Position numbers and translations under genes: made by a program. From an uncultured Pelagibacteraceae bacterium (GTDB lineage Bacteria > Pseudomonadota > Alphaproteobacteria > Pelagibacterales > Pelagibacteraceae): 37,460 bases of DNA. Position 1 is the stretch's first letter. Each line of letters opens with the position of its first letter. The notes beneath the pieces are model-generated. The model had not been told where the DNA came from, did not search any database, and saw nothing but the letters and a program-made list of their open reading frames with translations. Where the stretch lies: assembly GCA_902553675.1 (NCBI GenBank), contig CACDLV010000008.1:1-37460 (forward strand). The letters are read 5' to 3'. Shown here one piece after another: positions 25,908-37,101 of this stretch.

Positions 25908-28568
25908 TTAATTTTTTTTAATTTCAGCCTGAGCAGCAGCTAATCTTGCAACTGGTACTCTATAAGGAGAACAAGAAACATAATTTAATCCAGCCTTAGA
26001 ACAAAAAAATATACTATTTGGATCTCCTCCATGTTCTCCACATATACCTAATTTAAGATTTTTGTTTTGTTTTCGTCCTTTTTCAACTGCTATTTCTACT
26101 AAATCTGAGACACCTTCGTCTAATGATACAAAAGGATCTACTGAAAATATTTTATTTTCTAAATAATCACTTAAAAATTTGCCACTATCATCTCTGCTAA
26201 TCCCAAAAGTAGTTTGCGTTAAATCATTTGTACCAAAACTAAAAAATTCTGCATGTTTAGCAATTTCCTTTGCTTTTATAGCAGCTCTTGGTAATTCAAT
26301 CATCGTACCTACTAAAAATTTTATTTTTAATTTATGATCTTCTTGAACTTTACTAGCAGTTCTAATTACTAAATCTTTCATTATTTTTATCTCTGCTTCT
26401 GTAGATACTAAAGGTATCATTATTTCAGGAAATGCAGATTTTATTTTATTTTTTTTGAGTTCTGCCAAAGCCTCAAATATTGCTCTACATTGCATTTCAT
26501 AAATTTCAGGGAAGGATATTCCTAGCCTACAACCTCTATGGCCCAGCATAGGATTTTGTTCGTGAAGCTCCTCTATTCTTGATTCAACCTCCTTAACTGT
26601 AAGATTGACTATATTTGCAATTTCATTAATTTCCTTGATTGTGCGTGGTAGAAATTCATGCAATGGTGGATCTAGCAACCTTACTGTTACAGGCAATCCG
26701 CTCATAATTTTAAAAATGTCAACAAAATCATTTTTTTGATGTGGTAACAGTTTTTCTAATGCTATTGCTCTGTCATCTTTTGTTTTTGATAATATCATTT
26801 CTCTTACAGACACGATTCTCTCTTCATCAAAAAACATATGTTCAGTTCTGCAAAGTCCAATACCTTCTGCACCAAAGTCTTTTGCTGTTTTAGTATCTTT
26901 TGGGGTCTCTGAATTTGTCCTTACTTTTAATTTCCTAAAACTATCAGCCCAAGACATTAGCTTTGAAAAGTCACCAGATATTTCTGGTTTCACAGTCGAA
27001 ACACTTCCAGCGATAATTCTTCCAGTTGATCCATCTATAGTAATTATGTCACCTTCTTTAATTTCCATTGAAGAAGTTTTGAATGTTTTATTTTCATAGT
27101 TTATATCGATTTGACTTGATCCTGACACACACGGTCTACCCATACCTCTAGCAACAACTGCTGCATGACTAGTCATTCCCCCTCTAGCTGTCAAAATTCC
27201 TTTAGCAGCATGCATTCCTTGTATGTCTTCGGGCGATGTTTCTACTCTAACTAAAATTGTATCTTGCATCATTGCAGTTAATCTTTCGGCTTCCTCAGAA
27301 GTAAATACTACTTTACCACTAGCCGCTCCCGGTGATGCTGGCAAACCATTTGCAATCACATTAATCGACCTTTTTTCATCCAACGTAGGATGTAATAGAG
27401 TGTCTAAAGAATTGGCATCAATTCTTAGAACAGCTTCTTTTTTTGTAATTAATTTTTCTTTAACCATATCTACTGCGATTTTGACCGCTGATTTTGCTGT
27501 TCTTTTTCCAGATCTTGTTTGAAGCATCCATAGTTTATTACTTTCGACTGTAAACTCTACGTCTTGCATATCTTTGTAATGGTTCTCAAGTTTTTTCAGA
27601 ATTTTTTGAAGTTCTTTAAAAACTTTTGGCATAGATTCTTGCATTGATAATTCTTTTACTTTAGCATCCTGCCTAGCTTTTTTAGTGATGTATTGAGGGG
27701 TCCTTGTGCCCGCCACAACATCTTCGCCTTGTGCATTAATTAAATACTCACCATATATTTCATTTGATCCGTCTGATGGATTTCTTGTAAACACAACTCC
27801 TGTTGCACAATCTTCACCCATATTTCCAAATACCATTGATTGAACATTTACTGCAGTTCCCCACTCAGCAGGAATTTGATTTAGTTTTCTGTAAACTTTT
27901 GCTCTATTACTTTCCCACGATAAAAATACTGCACTTATTGCTCCTAGCAATTGTTCATAAACATCTTGAGGAAAATCTTTTTTTGTCTTTTCTTTAACTG
28001 TTCTTTTAAAATCTTCAATTAATCCATCCCAGTCACTTTCATCTAAATCTGTATCTAATAAAACACCTTTCGTAAGTTTATAATTTTCAATTAATTCCTC
28101 AAAATGATAACCTTCAACACCCATTACTACATTACCGTACATTTGAATGAATCTTCTATAACTGTCTTTAGCAAATCTTCCATTTGAAGTTTTAATTGCT
28201 AAAGCTTTAACTGTTTTATCGTTCAGACCCAGATTTAGAATAGTATCCATCATACCTGGCATTGATACTCTTGCACCAGAACGTACAGACAACAAAAGTG
28301 GATTTTTTAAATCTCCAAATTTTTTAGAAACATCTTTTTCAATTAATTTTAATTCTTTTTTAATTTGAGAAATTAAATTTTTATTTAATTTTTTTTTATC
28401 CTTATAAAAAATTTCACAAACTTTTGTAGATATTGTAAAACCAGGAGGAACTGGAAGACCCATTCTTCCCATTTCAGAAAGATTAGCACCTTTTCCTCCT
28501 AAAAAGTTTTTAGGATTTTTAATTTTTTTACTATCCTTTGAATTAAAGTTTAATATAAGTTTTTTCAT
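25908..28568 (-). CDS. ppdK: Pyruvate, phosphate dikinase
   Basis: Interconverts pyruvate, ATP and phosphate with PEP, AMP and diphosphate, connecting glycolysis and gluconeogenesis. The 886-residue product has all three domains: an N-terminal nucleotide-binding domain (GGKGANLSEMGRMGLPVPPG, about residues 25-44), the central swivelling domain with the phospho-His in GGMTSHAAVVARGMGRPCVSG, and the C-terminal PEP/pyruvate barrel with EMQCRAIFEA and catalytic Cys in LGICGEHGGDPNS. Full length. It begins at the base where glyS ends, so it may be cotranscribed with glyQS. Confidence 0.97.
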   Translation of the reverse strand: MKKLILNFNSKDSKKIKNPKNFLGGKGANLSEMGRMGLPVPPGFTISTKVCEIFYKDKKKLNKNLISQIKKELKLIEKDVSKKFGDLKNPLLLSVRSGARVSMPGMMDTILNLGLNDKTVKALAIKTSNGRFAKDSYRRFIQMYGNVVMGVEGYHFEELIENYKLTKGVLLDTDLDESDWDGLIEDFKRTVKEKTKKDFPQDVYEQLLGAISAVFLSWESNRAKVYRKLNQIPAEWGTAVNVQSMVFGNMGEDCATGVVFTRNPSDGSNEIYGEYLINAQGEDVVAGTRTPQYITKKARQDAKVKELSMQESMPKVFKELQKILKKLENHYKDMQDVEFTVESNKLWMLQTRSGKRTAKSAVKIAVDMVKEKLITKKEAVLRIDANSLDTLLHPTLDEKRSINVIANGLPASPGAASGKVVFTSEEAERLTAMMQDTILVRVETSPEDIQGMHAAKGILTARGGMTSHAAVVARGMGRPCVSGSSQIDINYENKTFKTSSMEIKEGDIITIDGSTGRIIAGSVSTVKPEISGDFSKLMSWADSFRKLKVRTNSETPKDTKTAKDFGAEGIGLCRTEHMFFDEERIVSVREMILSKTKDDRAIALEKLLPHQKNDFVDIFKIMSGLPVTVRLLDPPLHEFLPRTIKEINEIANIVNLTVKEVESRIEELHEQNPMLGHRGCRLGISFPEIYEMQCRAIFEALAELKKNKIKSAFPEIMIPLVSTEAEIKIMKDLVIRTASKVQEDHKLKIKFLVGTMIELPRAAIKAKEIAKHAEFFSFGTNDLTQTTFGISRDDSGKFLSDYLENKIFSVDPFVSLDEGVSDLVEIAVEKGRKQNKNLKLGICGEHGGDPNSIFFCSKAGLNYVSCSPYRVPVARLAAAQAEIKKN

Positions 28569-30634
28569 TAATGGGAGTCGATTAGAGAAAAATTAACATA
28601 ATTGTTGAACGTTTTACACATCATTTGGATTAGTTCCAGCCTATTCTTCTTTATGACAGGATCATCTTCGTTCACAATTACATTGTCAAAAAAGTCAAAA
28701 ACCTCTCTTTTAACGCTAGCTAGATTGTCCAATGTTTGAACATAATTTTCATCTTTATTAATGCCTGAAAAATATTTCTTTAATTCATTAATTTTGTTAA
28801 ATAGGTTTTTTTCTAACTCAGTTTTAAAAATACCAGGGTCAGTTGTATTTGATAATTCTATTTTATAATTTTTTAATTCACTATCTAAAATATTTGAAGC
28901 TCGTTTATAGCTTGCAATAATATCTAAACCATCTGGTTTATTAATTATTTTATTTAAATGTTTGGCTTTATTAAAAATAACAACAGATTGATCTAAGTTA
29001 AAAGAATTAGTTGATGCTTGAATTATATCATTTCTAATATTTTCTTCCTTCATATGATATTTTAATCTATCCATTAAAAAATCTGATAATTCATTTTGTA
29101 AAGATTGGTTATCAATTTCAAAACCTTGATCTAAATACAGGCTTGAAGAAAAATTAATTAGATCTTTTATTTTAAAATCTTTTTTATTTTCAACTATTAT
29201 TCTTATTACGCCTAATGCTAATCTTCTTAAAGCATATGGATCTTTAGAACTTGTTGGCTTTTGATTTAAACCAAAAAAACCAACTAAAGTATCTATCTTA
29301 TCAGTCAAAGAAAGGGCTATGCTAAATGGTTTTTTTGGGACTCTTGTGCCTGAACCTGTAGGTAAATATTGCTCACTTATGGCCAAAGCCAAATCTTTAT
29401 CAAAACCTTGTGCGGTAGCAAAATAACCTCCCATCACACCTTGGAGTTCTGGGAATTCACCCACTAGTTCTGATAATAAATCAACTTTACAAATTGATGC
29501 TGATAATTCAACTTTTTCTTTACTGATTAAAAGTTCATCAGATATCATTCCACCCAATTTTCTCATTCTTTGGGCTTTATCAAAATAACTTCCTAATCCT
29601 TTAAAATAATTCGTTGATTTTAAATCAGTAACTTTTTTGACCATATTTTGAGATTTATCTTTATTCCAAAAAAATTCTGCATCACTTAATCTTGCTTCAA
29701 CCACTCTTTCATTTCCTAATTTAATTAATCCCTTTTTATCTTTTTTGTTTGCAACCACTAAAAACTCATTGGTAATATTTTCTTTATTATCAAATATAGG
29801 AAAATATTTTTGATGGTGTTGCATGGTTATAATTAATATTTCTTTAGGAATATTTAAAAATTTTTTATCAAATTCACAAAGAAGGATATTTGGTTGATCT
29901 GTTAAATCTACAATCTCATTAAGTAATCTAGGATTATGTTGAATCTTAATATTTTTATTTTTTAATATATTGTTGATTTTTCTTTCTATTAATTTTTTTC
30001 TTTCATTGTGATCAACGATAATGTCAAACTTTTTAAAAAAACTTTTATAATTTTTAAATTCTAAGAACGTCTTTTTATTTTCCTCAAATTCTTTATCAAT
30101 AAAGGTTGAGTTAGAAGATGTTAGGTGGTGAAAATTAAAATTTAATTTTTTTTTATCAAATACAGCTAGAATTGATTTTAATGGTCTCCCCCAATTTAGG
30201 TCAAAAGTTCCCCAATACATTGATTTTTTCCATTGGATTTTATTTAACAATATTGGGGTAAATTCCTCTAGCAATTCATGTGTGTACAATTTTTTTGTTT
30301 TTGTCTTGAAAAAATAAAATTCTCCTTTGTCGGTTTTCTTTTGGTAGAGATCTTTTTTTTTGATTTTATTTGACCTGATAAACCCTTCCAGGGCTACCTC
30401 TGGTGACTTAATATTTGGACCTTTAATCTCCTCAGATTTTATTAGAACATTTTTTTGAAGACCTTCGAATAATACTACCAGTCTGTTTGGTGTTGAATAT
30501 GATGAGCTTTTTTTAAATAAAATTGATTTTTCTAAAAATAAATTATTAAAACTTTTAAGTAAGTCTTCCCTTAAATTTTGTTGAAGACTTGAAGGTATTT
30601 CTTCACTAAATAATTCTAAAAAAAACTCTGACAT
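28568..30634 (-). CDS. glyS: Glycyl-tRNA synthetase beta subunit
   Basis: Beta chain of the bacterial alpha2-beta2 glycyl-tRNA synthetase; it recognises tRNA(Gly). The 688-residue product begins FFLELFSEEIPSSLQ, has VVEARLSDAEFFWNKDKS (about residues 310-327), LRRLALGVIRI, and a C-terminal DALR-like anticodon-binding region ending PVIKKNRLELIQ. Length is typical. It starts at the last base of glyQ. Lysine/asparagine-rich composition is as expected for this AT-rich genome. Confidence 0.96.
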   Translation of the reverse strand: MSEFFLELFSEEIPSSLQQNLREDLLKSFNNLFLEKSILFKKSSSYSTPNRLVVLFEGLQKNVLIKSEEIKGPNIKSPEVALEGFIRSNKIKKKDLYQKKTDKGEFYFFKTKTKKLYTHELLEEFTPILLNKIQWKKSMYWGTFDLNWGRPLKSILAVFDKKKLNFNFHHLTSSNSTFIDKEFEENKKTFLEFKNYKSFFKKFDIIVDHNERKKLIERKINNILKNKNIKIQHNPRLLNEIVDLTDQPNILLCEFDKKFLNIPKEILIITMQHHQKYFPIFDNKENITNEFLVVANKKDKKGLIKLGNERVVEARLSDAEFFWNKDKSQNMVKKVTDLKSTNYFKGLGSYFDKAQRMRKLGGMISDELLISKEKVELSASICKVDLLSELVGEFPELQGVMGGYFATAQGFDKDLALAISEQYLPTGSGTRVPKKPFSIALSLTDKIDTLVGFFGLNQKPTSSKDPYALRRLALGVIRIIVENKKDFKIKDLINFSSSLYLDQGFEIDNQSLQNELSDFLMDRLKYHMKEENIRNDIIQASTNSFNLDQSVVIFNKAKHLNKIINKPDGLDIIASYKRASNILDSELKNYKIELSNTTDPGIFKTELEKNLFNKINELKKYFSGINKDENYVQTLDNLASVKREVFDFFDNVIVNEDDPVIKKNRLELIQMMCKTFNNYVNFSLIDSH

Positions 30635-31539
30635 TATTTTTGACTATCTAACCAAACGCCTGCTGCAGATTTTGTAATATCTCTTATTCTAGCAATATAA
30701 CCTGCTCTCTGTGCGACGCTGATTGCACCTCTCGCATCTAAAATGTTAAACACATGACTGGCTTTTAAACATTGATCATATGCTGGTAAAGAAATTTTTT
30801 TTTCTACCAATGCTTTTGCCTCAGACTCATGCATTTCAAACATTTTCAGAAGTGTTTCTACATTCGCATGTTCAAAATTGTACGCTGAAAATTCTTTTTC
30901 AGCTTGATGAAAAACTTCGTGATATTTTACACCTTCATCGTTCCACAATAAATCATAAACATTTTTTTCTTTTTGAGTGAACATACAAATTCTTTCTAAG
31001 CCATAAGTGATTTCAACTGATACAGGTTTACAATTAAATCCAGCCATTTGTTGAAAATATGTGAATTGAGTAATTTCCATTCCATCACACCATACTTCCC
31101 ATCCCAGTCCTGCGGCACCTAATGTTGGACTTTCCCAATCATCTTCAACAAACCTTATATCATGATCATTATGATCTATTCCTATAGTAGATAAACTATT
31201 TAGATAAAATTTTTTTATATTTTCAGGTGAAGGTTTAATTAAAACTTGAAATTGATAATAGTGTTGTAACCTGTTTGGATTGTCTCCATATCTTCCATCT
31301 GTAGGTCTTCTTGATGGCTGTACGTAAGCTGCTTTCCATGGTTTATTTCCAAGTGATCTAAGAGTAGTAGCTGGATGAAAAGTTCCTGCACCAACCTCTA
31401 TATCGTAAGGCTGAAGAATAATGCATCCTTTTTTACTCCAAAATTTTTGAAGATTTAAAATTGTTTCCTGGAATGTTTGAATTTTTTTTTTTTCTTTTTT
31501 TGCTTTAGAAACCATATCTTTGCCAAATTGATCTTTCAT
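30634..31539 (-). CDS. glyQ: Glycyl-tRNA synthetase alpha subunit
   Basis: Catalytic alpha chain that activates glycine. The 301-residue frame contains [41 protein letters not shown] and the diagnostic [30 protein letters not shown] (class II, alpha2 type). The start is uncertain: Met1 overlaps the upstream peptidase gene by 35 bp, whereas Met9 (31513-31515, MVSKAKKE) overlaps by 11 bp and fits the family length better. Confidence 0.96.
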   Translation of the reverse strand: MKDQFGKDMVSKAKKEKKKIQTFQETILNLQKFWSKKGCIILQPYDIEVGAGTFHPATTLRSLGNKPWKAAYVQPSRRPTDGRYGDNPNRLQHYYQFQVLIKPSPENIKKFYLNSLSTIGIDHNDHDIRFVEDDWESPTLGAAGLGWEVWCDGMEITQFTYFQQMAGFNCKPVSVEITYGLERICMFTQKEKNVYDLLWNDEGVKYHEVFHQAEKEFSAYNFEHANVETLLKMFEMHESEAKALVEKKISLPAYDQCLKASHVFNILDARGAISVAQRAGYIARIRDITKSAAGVWLDSQK

Positions 31540-32311
31540 CTAAAATACTTACTATTTGATCTACTTGATTGCTAGATGAAGAAAGTTTTTGACTTAACCA
31601 TCCTTTTGATTTTTCAAATTTTTTAATAATTACGTCCTCACCAAATTTCTCTTTTAATATTTCATGTGCATTACCTATTCCGTCAATCAATCCTAAATTT
31701 TTTGCTTTACCTCCTGACCAAAACTCACCTGAAAAAAGTTCTACATCAGATTTGTTTAATTTTGATCCTCTACTTTTTTCAACAACATCTATAAAGTCTT
31801 TATGAAGATCCAATTGAATATTTTTTAATCTTTCAATATCCTCGTTCTTTTCTTCTAAAAATGGATCAAGTGTACTTTTGTTTTTACCAGCAGTATGGAC
31901 TCTTCTTTGAACCCCGATTTTTTTTATCAACTCAGTAAATCCAAAAGAAGAATATATCACCCCTATAGATCCGATTATTGAACTAGAATTTGCATAAATT
32001 TCGTCCCCAGCACAAGAAATCAAATAACCCCCAGAAGCTGCAACGTCTTCAGCGAATACGATAACTTTTTTTTTATATTTTTTAGCTTGTTGTCTAATAA
32101 AACTGTAAATTAAATGAGATTGAACTGGCGATCCTCCTGGAGAATTGATTGATATAGCAACACATGCCGCTTTTTTCAGAGAAAAAGCCTTTTTAATTAG
32201 TTCTTCTTGACCTGCAAAATCGATACCTTGTTTAAATTTTCCAGCGTTACCAATAACACCACTTAATTTTAAATGAGCAACAATTTTTTTCTTTTTAAAA
32301 AAAGAGAACAT
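31505..32311 (-). CDS. S49-family (SppA/SohB-type) membrane peptidase, short form
   Basis: Signal-peptide peptidase family. The 268-residue product has a nucleophile Ser in [18 protein letters not shown] (about residues 88-105) and a general-base Lys in [11 protein letters not shown] (about 142-152), the Ser-Lys dyad of the family. Only one catalytic repeat is present (single-domain type), with no clear N-terminal membrane anchor. The first residues are [20 protein letters not shown]. Its 3' end overlaps glyQ. Divergent from ispB, with a 114-bp gap. Likely role is degrading cleaved signal peptides. Confidence 0.9.
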   Translation of the reverse strand: MFSFFKKKKIVAHLKLSGVIGNAGKFKQGIDFAGQEELIKKAFSLKKAACVAISINSPGGSPVQSHLIYSFIRQQAKKYKKKVIVFAEDVAASGGYLISCAGDEIYANSSSIIGSIGVIYSSFGFTELIKKIGVQRRVHTAGKNKSTLDPFLEEKNEDIERLKNIQLDLHKDFIDVVEKSRGSKLNKSDVELFSGEFWSGGKAKNLGLIDGIGNAHEILKEKFGEDVIIKKFEKSKGWLSQKLSSSSNQVDQIVSILDERSIWQRYGF

Positions 32312-32425
32312 AAGTAAGTCTTATAGAATTATTTATTGAATATAAAGACTACTTATAATTGAAGAAACTGGTGCGTCAATTGATAAGTAATATATATAAA
32401 CAAATTATACTAATTTAAAAATGTT

Positions 32426-33439
32426 ATGGGAACAGTTGTACAGCTTAAAGATCAGATAAATAATTCATATTTTCAGCTTAGAGACTCGGTTGAAGAAAAA
32501 CTGGTTTTAACCGAAGAAAAAATAAAATCAAAATTATCTAGTGACGTACAACTGGTTCAAAAAATGACAGATTATCACATAGAAACTGGAGGAAAAAGAC
32601 TAAGAGCTTTATTAACTTTGGGTAGTGCAAAATTATGCGGTTACTCTAAAGGCTCTAGAGATATAAATTTAGCTGCATGTGTTGAGTTAATTCACAGTGC
32701 AACATTGATGCATGATGATGTAATTGATGAAGGTGCTGTTAGAAGAGGGAAAGAAACTTTAAACAAAGTTTGGGATAATCATTCCTCAGTTTTAATTGGA
32801 GATTATCTATTGAGTAGATGTTTTGAAATGATGGTAGAAGACGGAAACCTAGAAGTTCTAAAATTATTATCTTCCACTTCATCTAAAATTGCTCAAGGAG
32901 AAGTTCTGCAACTTCAACACAAAGGTGAAGTTGATATGCTTGAAGAAACATATTTAAAAATAATCTCAGCTAAAACTGCTGAGTTATTTGCGGCAGCAAC
33001 TAAAGTTGGTGCAATATTGTCTGATGCAGAAAATAAAGAAAAAGATGCCTTAGAATTTTATGGAAAAAATTTGGGATTAACTTTTCAAATAGCAGACGAT
33101 ACACTAGACTATAACGCTGAGCTCAAACTATTTGGAAAAAAAATTGGTCAAGATTTTTTTGAAGGAAAAATTACCTTACCAATAATTTTACTTTTTCAAA
33201 AATCAGGAAATAATGAAAAAAAAATTTTATCAAATATGTTTAAAAAAGAGTTAAGAACAAAAGATGACTTTAATGAAATTATTTCTCTTATAAAAAAGTA
33301 TAAAATAATTCACGAATGCTATCAAAAAGCACAGCACTATATAAATTTAGCCTCAAATTCTCTAAGTGTATTTAAAGAATCTAAAGAAAAAAATATTCTT
33401 AAAAGATTAACGTCATTTAGTTTATCAAGAAATTTTTAA
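32426..33439 (+). CDS. ispB: Long-chain polyprenyl diphosphate synthase (octaprenyl type)
   Basis: Builds the isoprenoid side chain of ubiquinone from IPP and FPP. The 337-residue product has the GGKRLRALLTL substrate motif (about residues 55-65), the first Asp-rich motif LMHDDVIDEGAVRRG (about 93-107) and the second (FQIADDTLDY, about 217-226). Family is clear; product chain length (octa- or decaprenyl) is not. Its 3' end overlaps convergent pdxH by 4 bp. The upstream gap 32312-32425 must hold divergent promoters, but none stands out. Confidence 0.9.
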   Translation: MGTVVQLKDQINNSYFQLRDSVEEKLVLTEEKIKSKLSSDVQLVQKMTDYHIETGGKRLRALLTLGSAKLCGYSKGSRDINLAACVELIHSATLMHDDVIDEGAVRRGKETLNKVWDNHSSVLIGDYLLSRCFEMMVEDGNLEVLKLLSSTSSKIAQGEVLQLQHKGEVDMLEETYLKIISAKTAELFAAATKVGAILSDAENKEKDALEFYGKNLGLTFQIADDTLDYNAELKLFGKKIGQDFFEGKITLPIILLFQKSGNNEKKILSNMFKKELRTKDDFNEIISLIKKYKIIHECYQKAQHYINLASNSLSVFKESKEKNILKRLTSFSLSRNF

Positions 33440-34062
33440 GGACTTAATAAAGACTTTATCCACTTTCCAGAGTTATCTTTATTGTATTTTAATCTCTCGT
33501 GAATTCTGTTCTCACCATCTAGCCAAAATTCAATACTGTCTGGAGATAAAATCCATCCAGACCAGTGACTTGGTCTTGGTACATCTGATTTGTTGCTATA
33601 TTTTTTTTTGTAATCTTGTATGGACTTTAACAATTGATCTCGCGAATTTAATTCTTCACTTTGCTTAGAAGCCCATGCTCCTATTCGACTTTCATACGCT
33701 CTAGATGAATAATATTTATCTGCAACCTGATCGGAAACTAATGTAATCTTTCCATTAATTCTTATTTGTCTTAAGAGGCTTTTCCAATGGAAACACATCG
33801 CAGCATATGGATTTTCTTTTAGTTCATTTCCCTTTTGACTATTTAAATTTGTATAAAATACAAATCCATCTTTGTTAAAATCTTTAAGTAAAACCATTCT
33901 AACTGAAGGAATGTTGTTTTGATTTGATGTGGCCAAAGCAACAGCGTTTGGATCATTTGGCTCAGTTTTCTTTGCTTCCTCCATCCATTCATGAAATAAT
34001 TGAATTGGATCATCTATATCAAGAAAGCAACTATTAAGACCTAAAGGGTTTTTTTGATTCAT
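33436..34062 (-). CDS. pdxH: Pyridoxamine/pyridoxine 5'-phosphate oxidase
   Basis: FMN enzyme that makes pyridoxal 5'-phosphate. The 208-residue product shows SVRMVLLKDFNKDGFVFYTN (FMN-binding strand, about residues 52-71), the RQIRINGKI strand and the C-terminal PSHWSGWILSPDSIEFWLDG with NRIHERLKY, which matches the family. Divergent from aroC across a 33-bp gap with TATAAT-like sequence, and overlapping ispB at its end. Confidence 0.95.
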   Translation of the reverse strand: MNQKNPLGLNSCFLDIDDPIQLFHEWMEEAKKTEPNDPNAVALATSNQNNIPSVRMVLLKDFNKDGFVFYTNLNSQKGNELKENPYAAMCFHWKSLLRQIRINGKITLVSDQVADKYYSSRAYESRIGAWASKQSEELNSRDQLLKSIQDYKKKYSNKSDVPRPSHWSGWILSPDSIEFWLDGENRIHERLKYNKDNSGKWIKSLLSP

Positions 34063-34095
34063 AATTTAAACAAAATAATCTATATAATATAAATA

Positions 34096-35178
34096 ATGTC
34101 ATTTAATACTTTTGGAAAGCTATTTCGTTTCACAACTTGGGGAGAGTCTCATGGGCCTGCAATTGGTTGTATTGTTGATGGTTGTCCGCCAAACATAAAT
34201 CTTAAAGATCAAGATATTCAAATAGAATTAGACAAAAGAAAACCAGGACAATCTAAATTTACAACTCAGCGAAAAGAAGATGATAAAGTTCAAATATTAT
34301 CGGGAGTGTTTGATGGTAAAACTACAGGAACACCTATTTCCCTCATAATCTTCAACAAAGATATGAGATCCAAAGATTATAGTAATATTAAAGATAAGTT
34401 CAGACCAGGTCATGCAGATTTTACTTATTTTAAAAAATATGGAATTAGAGACTATAGAGGTGGTGGTAGATCTTCTGCTAGAGAAACTGCATCACGAGTT
34501 GCGGCCGGTGCAATAGCAAAAGTTGTACTTCAAAAAAAACTAGGTAAAAGATTTAAAGTAATTGGTGCAGTAACTCAGCTAGGAATTCTTGGATGTGATA
34601 CAAACCAATGGAACGATCAAGTAATTTCAAAAAATCCATTTTTTTGTCCAGATAAATCAATGATTAAATTATGGGAAAAATATTTACTTGGTGTAAGAAA
34701 GTCAGGATCCTCATGTGGAGCAGTGATTGAACTAAGAGCACGAGGTATCCCAGCTGGTTTAGGTGCTCCAATTTATTCAAAATTGGATACTGACATAGCT
34801 TCAGGTCTAATGAGTATTAATGCAGTTAAAGGTGTAAATATTGGTGCAGGAATGAATTCAGCACAATTAAGTGGAGAACAAAATTCAGATGAGATTTCTT
34901 CAAAAGGAAATAAATTAAAATTTAATTCAAATAATGCAGGTGGAATTCTTGGTGGAATTTCTTCGGGCCAAGAAATTATTGCATCTTTTGCTGTCAAACC
35001 AACATCGTCAATTTTAACTAGTAGAAAAACTATAAATAAATTTGGTAAAAATACTTCGATATCTGTTAAAGGTAGACACGATCCTTGTGTAGGAATTAGA
35101 GCTGTACCAATTGGTGAAGCTATGATGAACTGTGTTTTACTTGACCACTACTTAATGAACAAAGCCCAGTGTGGTTAG
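34096..35178 (+). CDS. aroC: Chorismate synthase
   Basis: Last step of the shikimate pathway (EPSP to chorismate, needing reduced FMN). The 360-residue product has the signatures [20 protein letters not shown] (about residues 12-31), [20 protein letters not shown] (about 118-137) and [17 protein letters not shown] near the end. It ends 6 bp before the stop of convergent dxs, leaving no room for an intrinsic terminator. Confidence 0.97.
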   Translation: MSFNTFGKLFRFTTWGESHGPAIGCIVDGCPPNINLKDQDIQIELDKRKPGQSKFTTQRKEDDKVQILSGVFDGKTTGTPISLIIFNKDMRSKDYSNIKDKFRPGHADFTYFKKYGIRDYRGGGRSSARETASRVAAGAIAKVVLQKKLGKRFKVIGAVTQLGILGCDTNQWNDQVISKNPFFCPDKSMIKLWEKYLLGVRKSGSSCGAVIELRARGIPAGLGAPIYSKLDTDIASGLMSINAVKGVNIGAGMNSAQLSGEQNSDEISSKGNKLKFNSNNAGGILGGISSGQEIIASFAVKPTSSILTSRKTINKFGKNTSISVKGRHDPCVGIRAVPIGEAMMNCVLLDHYLMNKAQCG

Positions 35179-35184
35179 TTTAAA

Positions 35185-37101
35185 TTAATTTTTCACAACT
35201 CTTATTGTTTCTTTTTGAAATAAAATATCAGAAATTTTCTTAGAAATTTGAGAACTATTTAATCCAGCTTTATTGTACATTTTTTTTAGATCATCTTGTT
35301 CAATAAATTCATCTGGCAAAGTCATTGATCTAAATTTTAAACCTTTATCAAATACTCCTCTTTCAGCTAAAAAATTTTTAACATGAGAACCAAAACCACC
35401 TATTGATCCTTCTTCAACAGTTATCATAAGCTCATGTTCTTTAGCAGATTTTAATATAAGTTGTTCATCTAAAGGCTTAGCAAATCTAGCATCAATCAAA
35501 GTTGTTGAAACTCCTTTTGCTTTTAATTCCTCTACAGCTAACTTACATTCCTCTAGTCGAGTACCGAGGTTTAAAATACAAACTTGCGTCCCTTGTTGAA
35601 CGACTCTCCCTTTGCCAATTTCAATTTTTTCGTCTATTGATGGGAGATCAACACCTACTCCTGTTCCTCTTGGATATCTAATTGCAGAAGGTCTGTCATT
35701 TATGTCTACTGAAGTATTAATCATTTTAACTAGTTCAGATTCATCACTTGCAGCCATGACTATGAAGTTAGGCAAAGTTGATAAGTAAGTTATATCAAAT
35801 GAACCAGCATGTGTTGATCCATCAGCACCAACTAATCCTGCTCTATCTATCGCAAATCTAACTGGTAAACTTTGAATGGCAACATCATGAACTACTTGAT
35901 CATAGGCTCTCTGTAAAAAAGTAGAATAAATTGCAGCATATGGTTTATAACCTTCAGTTGCTAGACCGGCTGCAAAAGTTACTGCATGTTGTTCTGCTAT
36001 TCCTACATCAAACATTCTATTTGGAAACTCCTTCCCAAAAATATCCATACCAGTTCCTCCTGGCATCGCTGCTGTAATTCCTACTATTTTGCTATCTTTT
36101 TTGGCATGTTTAACTAATGTGTTTGCAAATACTTTTGTATAAGCTGGAAGGTTAGATTTGCTCTTTACTTGTTCTCCAGTCTCAACATTAAATTTTGACA
36201 CTCCATGATAATTGTCATTTGCTTTTTCTGCATAAGAATAACCTTTTCCTTTTTGAGTTTTGATATGGATCATTATAGGACCCTCATGTTTTGACTCTTT
36301 TGCGTTTTTTAAAATTGGAACTAGGCTTGATAAATCATGACCATCTATAGGACCTGCGTAATAAAAACCAAGAGAACTAAACAATGTACCACCAGTAACT
36401 GCTGAACGGAAAAAATCTTCAGCTTTTCCTGCTTTGGCACTAAATCTTTTTGAAAATGCAGATGTAATTAATTTTAAAGTTTCTCTAAGACTGAAATATA
36501 TTTTACCAGTAAATAATTTTGCTAAATAAGTTCTCATTGCTCCAACTGGTTTTGCAATTGACATGTCATTATCATTTAAAATGACAATCATTTTTGTCTT
36601 GGAAGCTCCAGCATTATTCATGGCTTCGTAGGCCATACCTGCGCTAATTGCTCCATCACCAATGACAGCTATTACATTGGAAGACTTATTGTCTAATTTA
36701 TTTGCCTCAGCAATTCCTAATGCTGATGAAATAGATGTTGAGCTATGGGCTGCTCCAAATGGGTCATACTCACTTTCAGATCTTTTTGTAAAACCTGATA
36801 AACCATTGCCCTGTCGTAAAGTTCTAATTTTATCTTTTCTTCCAGTTAAAATTTTATGCGGATAAGATTGATGGCCAACATCCCATATTAATTTATCATT
36901 TGGAGTGTCAAAAACATAATGAAGTGCGACTGTCAATTCAACCACTCCCAAACCAGCGCCAAGGTGACCTCCTGTTTCTGAAACGGCACTTATCATTTCC
37001 TCTCTCACCTCATCTGCTACTTTTTGTAAATTATCTTCAGAAACTTTTCTTAAATCGGATGGAAAATTGATATCATTTAAAAATTGATAATTTTTTTTCA
37101 T
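35185..37101 (-). CDS. dxs: 1-deoxy-D-xylulose-5-phosphate synthase
   Basis: Thiamine-diphosphate enzyme starting the MEP isoprenoid pathway from pyruvate and glyceraldehyde-3-phosphate. The 638-residue product has [22 protein letters not shown], the ThDP motif [18 protein letters not shown] (about residues 148-165) and the transketolase pyrimidine-domain segment [18 protein letters not shown] with [15 protein letters not shown]. Full length. Its start overlaps the stop of the upstream prenyl-synthase gene by 4 bp (ATGA), the common ispA-dxs arrangement. Confidence 0.97.
   Translation of the reverse strand: MKKNYQFLNDINFPSDLRKVSEDNLQKVADEVREEMISAVSETGGHLGAGLGVVELTVALHYVFDTPNDKLIWDVGHQSYPHKILTGRKDKIRTLRQGNGLSGFTKRSESEYDPFGAAHSSTSISSALGIAEANKLDNKSSNVIAVIGDGAISAGMAYEAMNNAGASKTKMIVILNDNDMSIAKPVGAMRTYLAKLFTGKIYFSLRETLKLITSAFSKRFSAKAGKAEDFFRSAVTGGTLFSSLGFYYAGPIDGHDLSSLVPILKNAKESKHEGPIMIHIKTQKGKGYSYAEKANDNYHGVSKFNVETGEQVKSKSNLPAYTKVFANTLVKHAKKDSKIVGITAAMPGGTGMDIFGKEFPNRMFDVGIAEQHAVTFAAGLATEGYKPYAAIYSTFLQRAYDQVVHDVAIQSLPVRFAIDRAGLVGADGSTHAGSFDITYLSTLPNFIVMAASDESELVKMINTSVDINDRPSAIRYPRGTGVGVDLPSIDEKIEIGKGRVVQQGTQVCILNLGTRLEECKLAVEELKAKGVSTTLIDARFAKPLDEQLILKSAKEHELMITVEEGSIGGFGSHVKNFLAERGVFDKGLKFRSMTLPDEFIEQDDLKKMYNKAGLNSSQISKKISDILFQKETIRVVKN

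Noticed and set aside
26000..37000. Further cassette repeats or insertions right of the island
   Set aside because: No copy of the core was found by eye on either strand; the genes are ordinary core genes with tight spacing.
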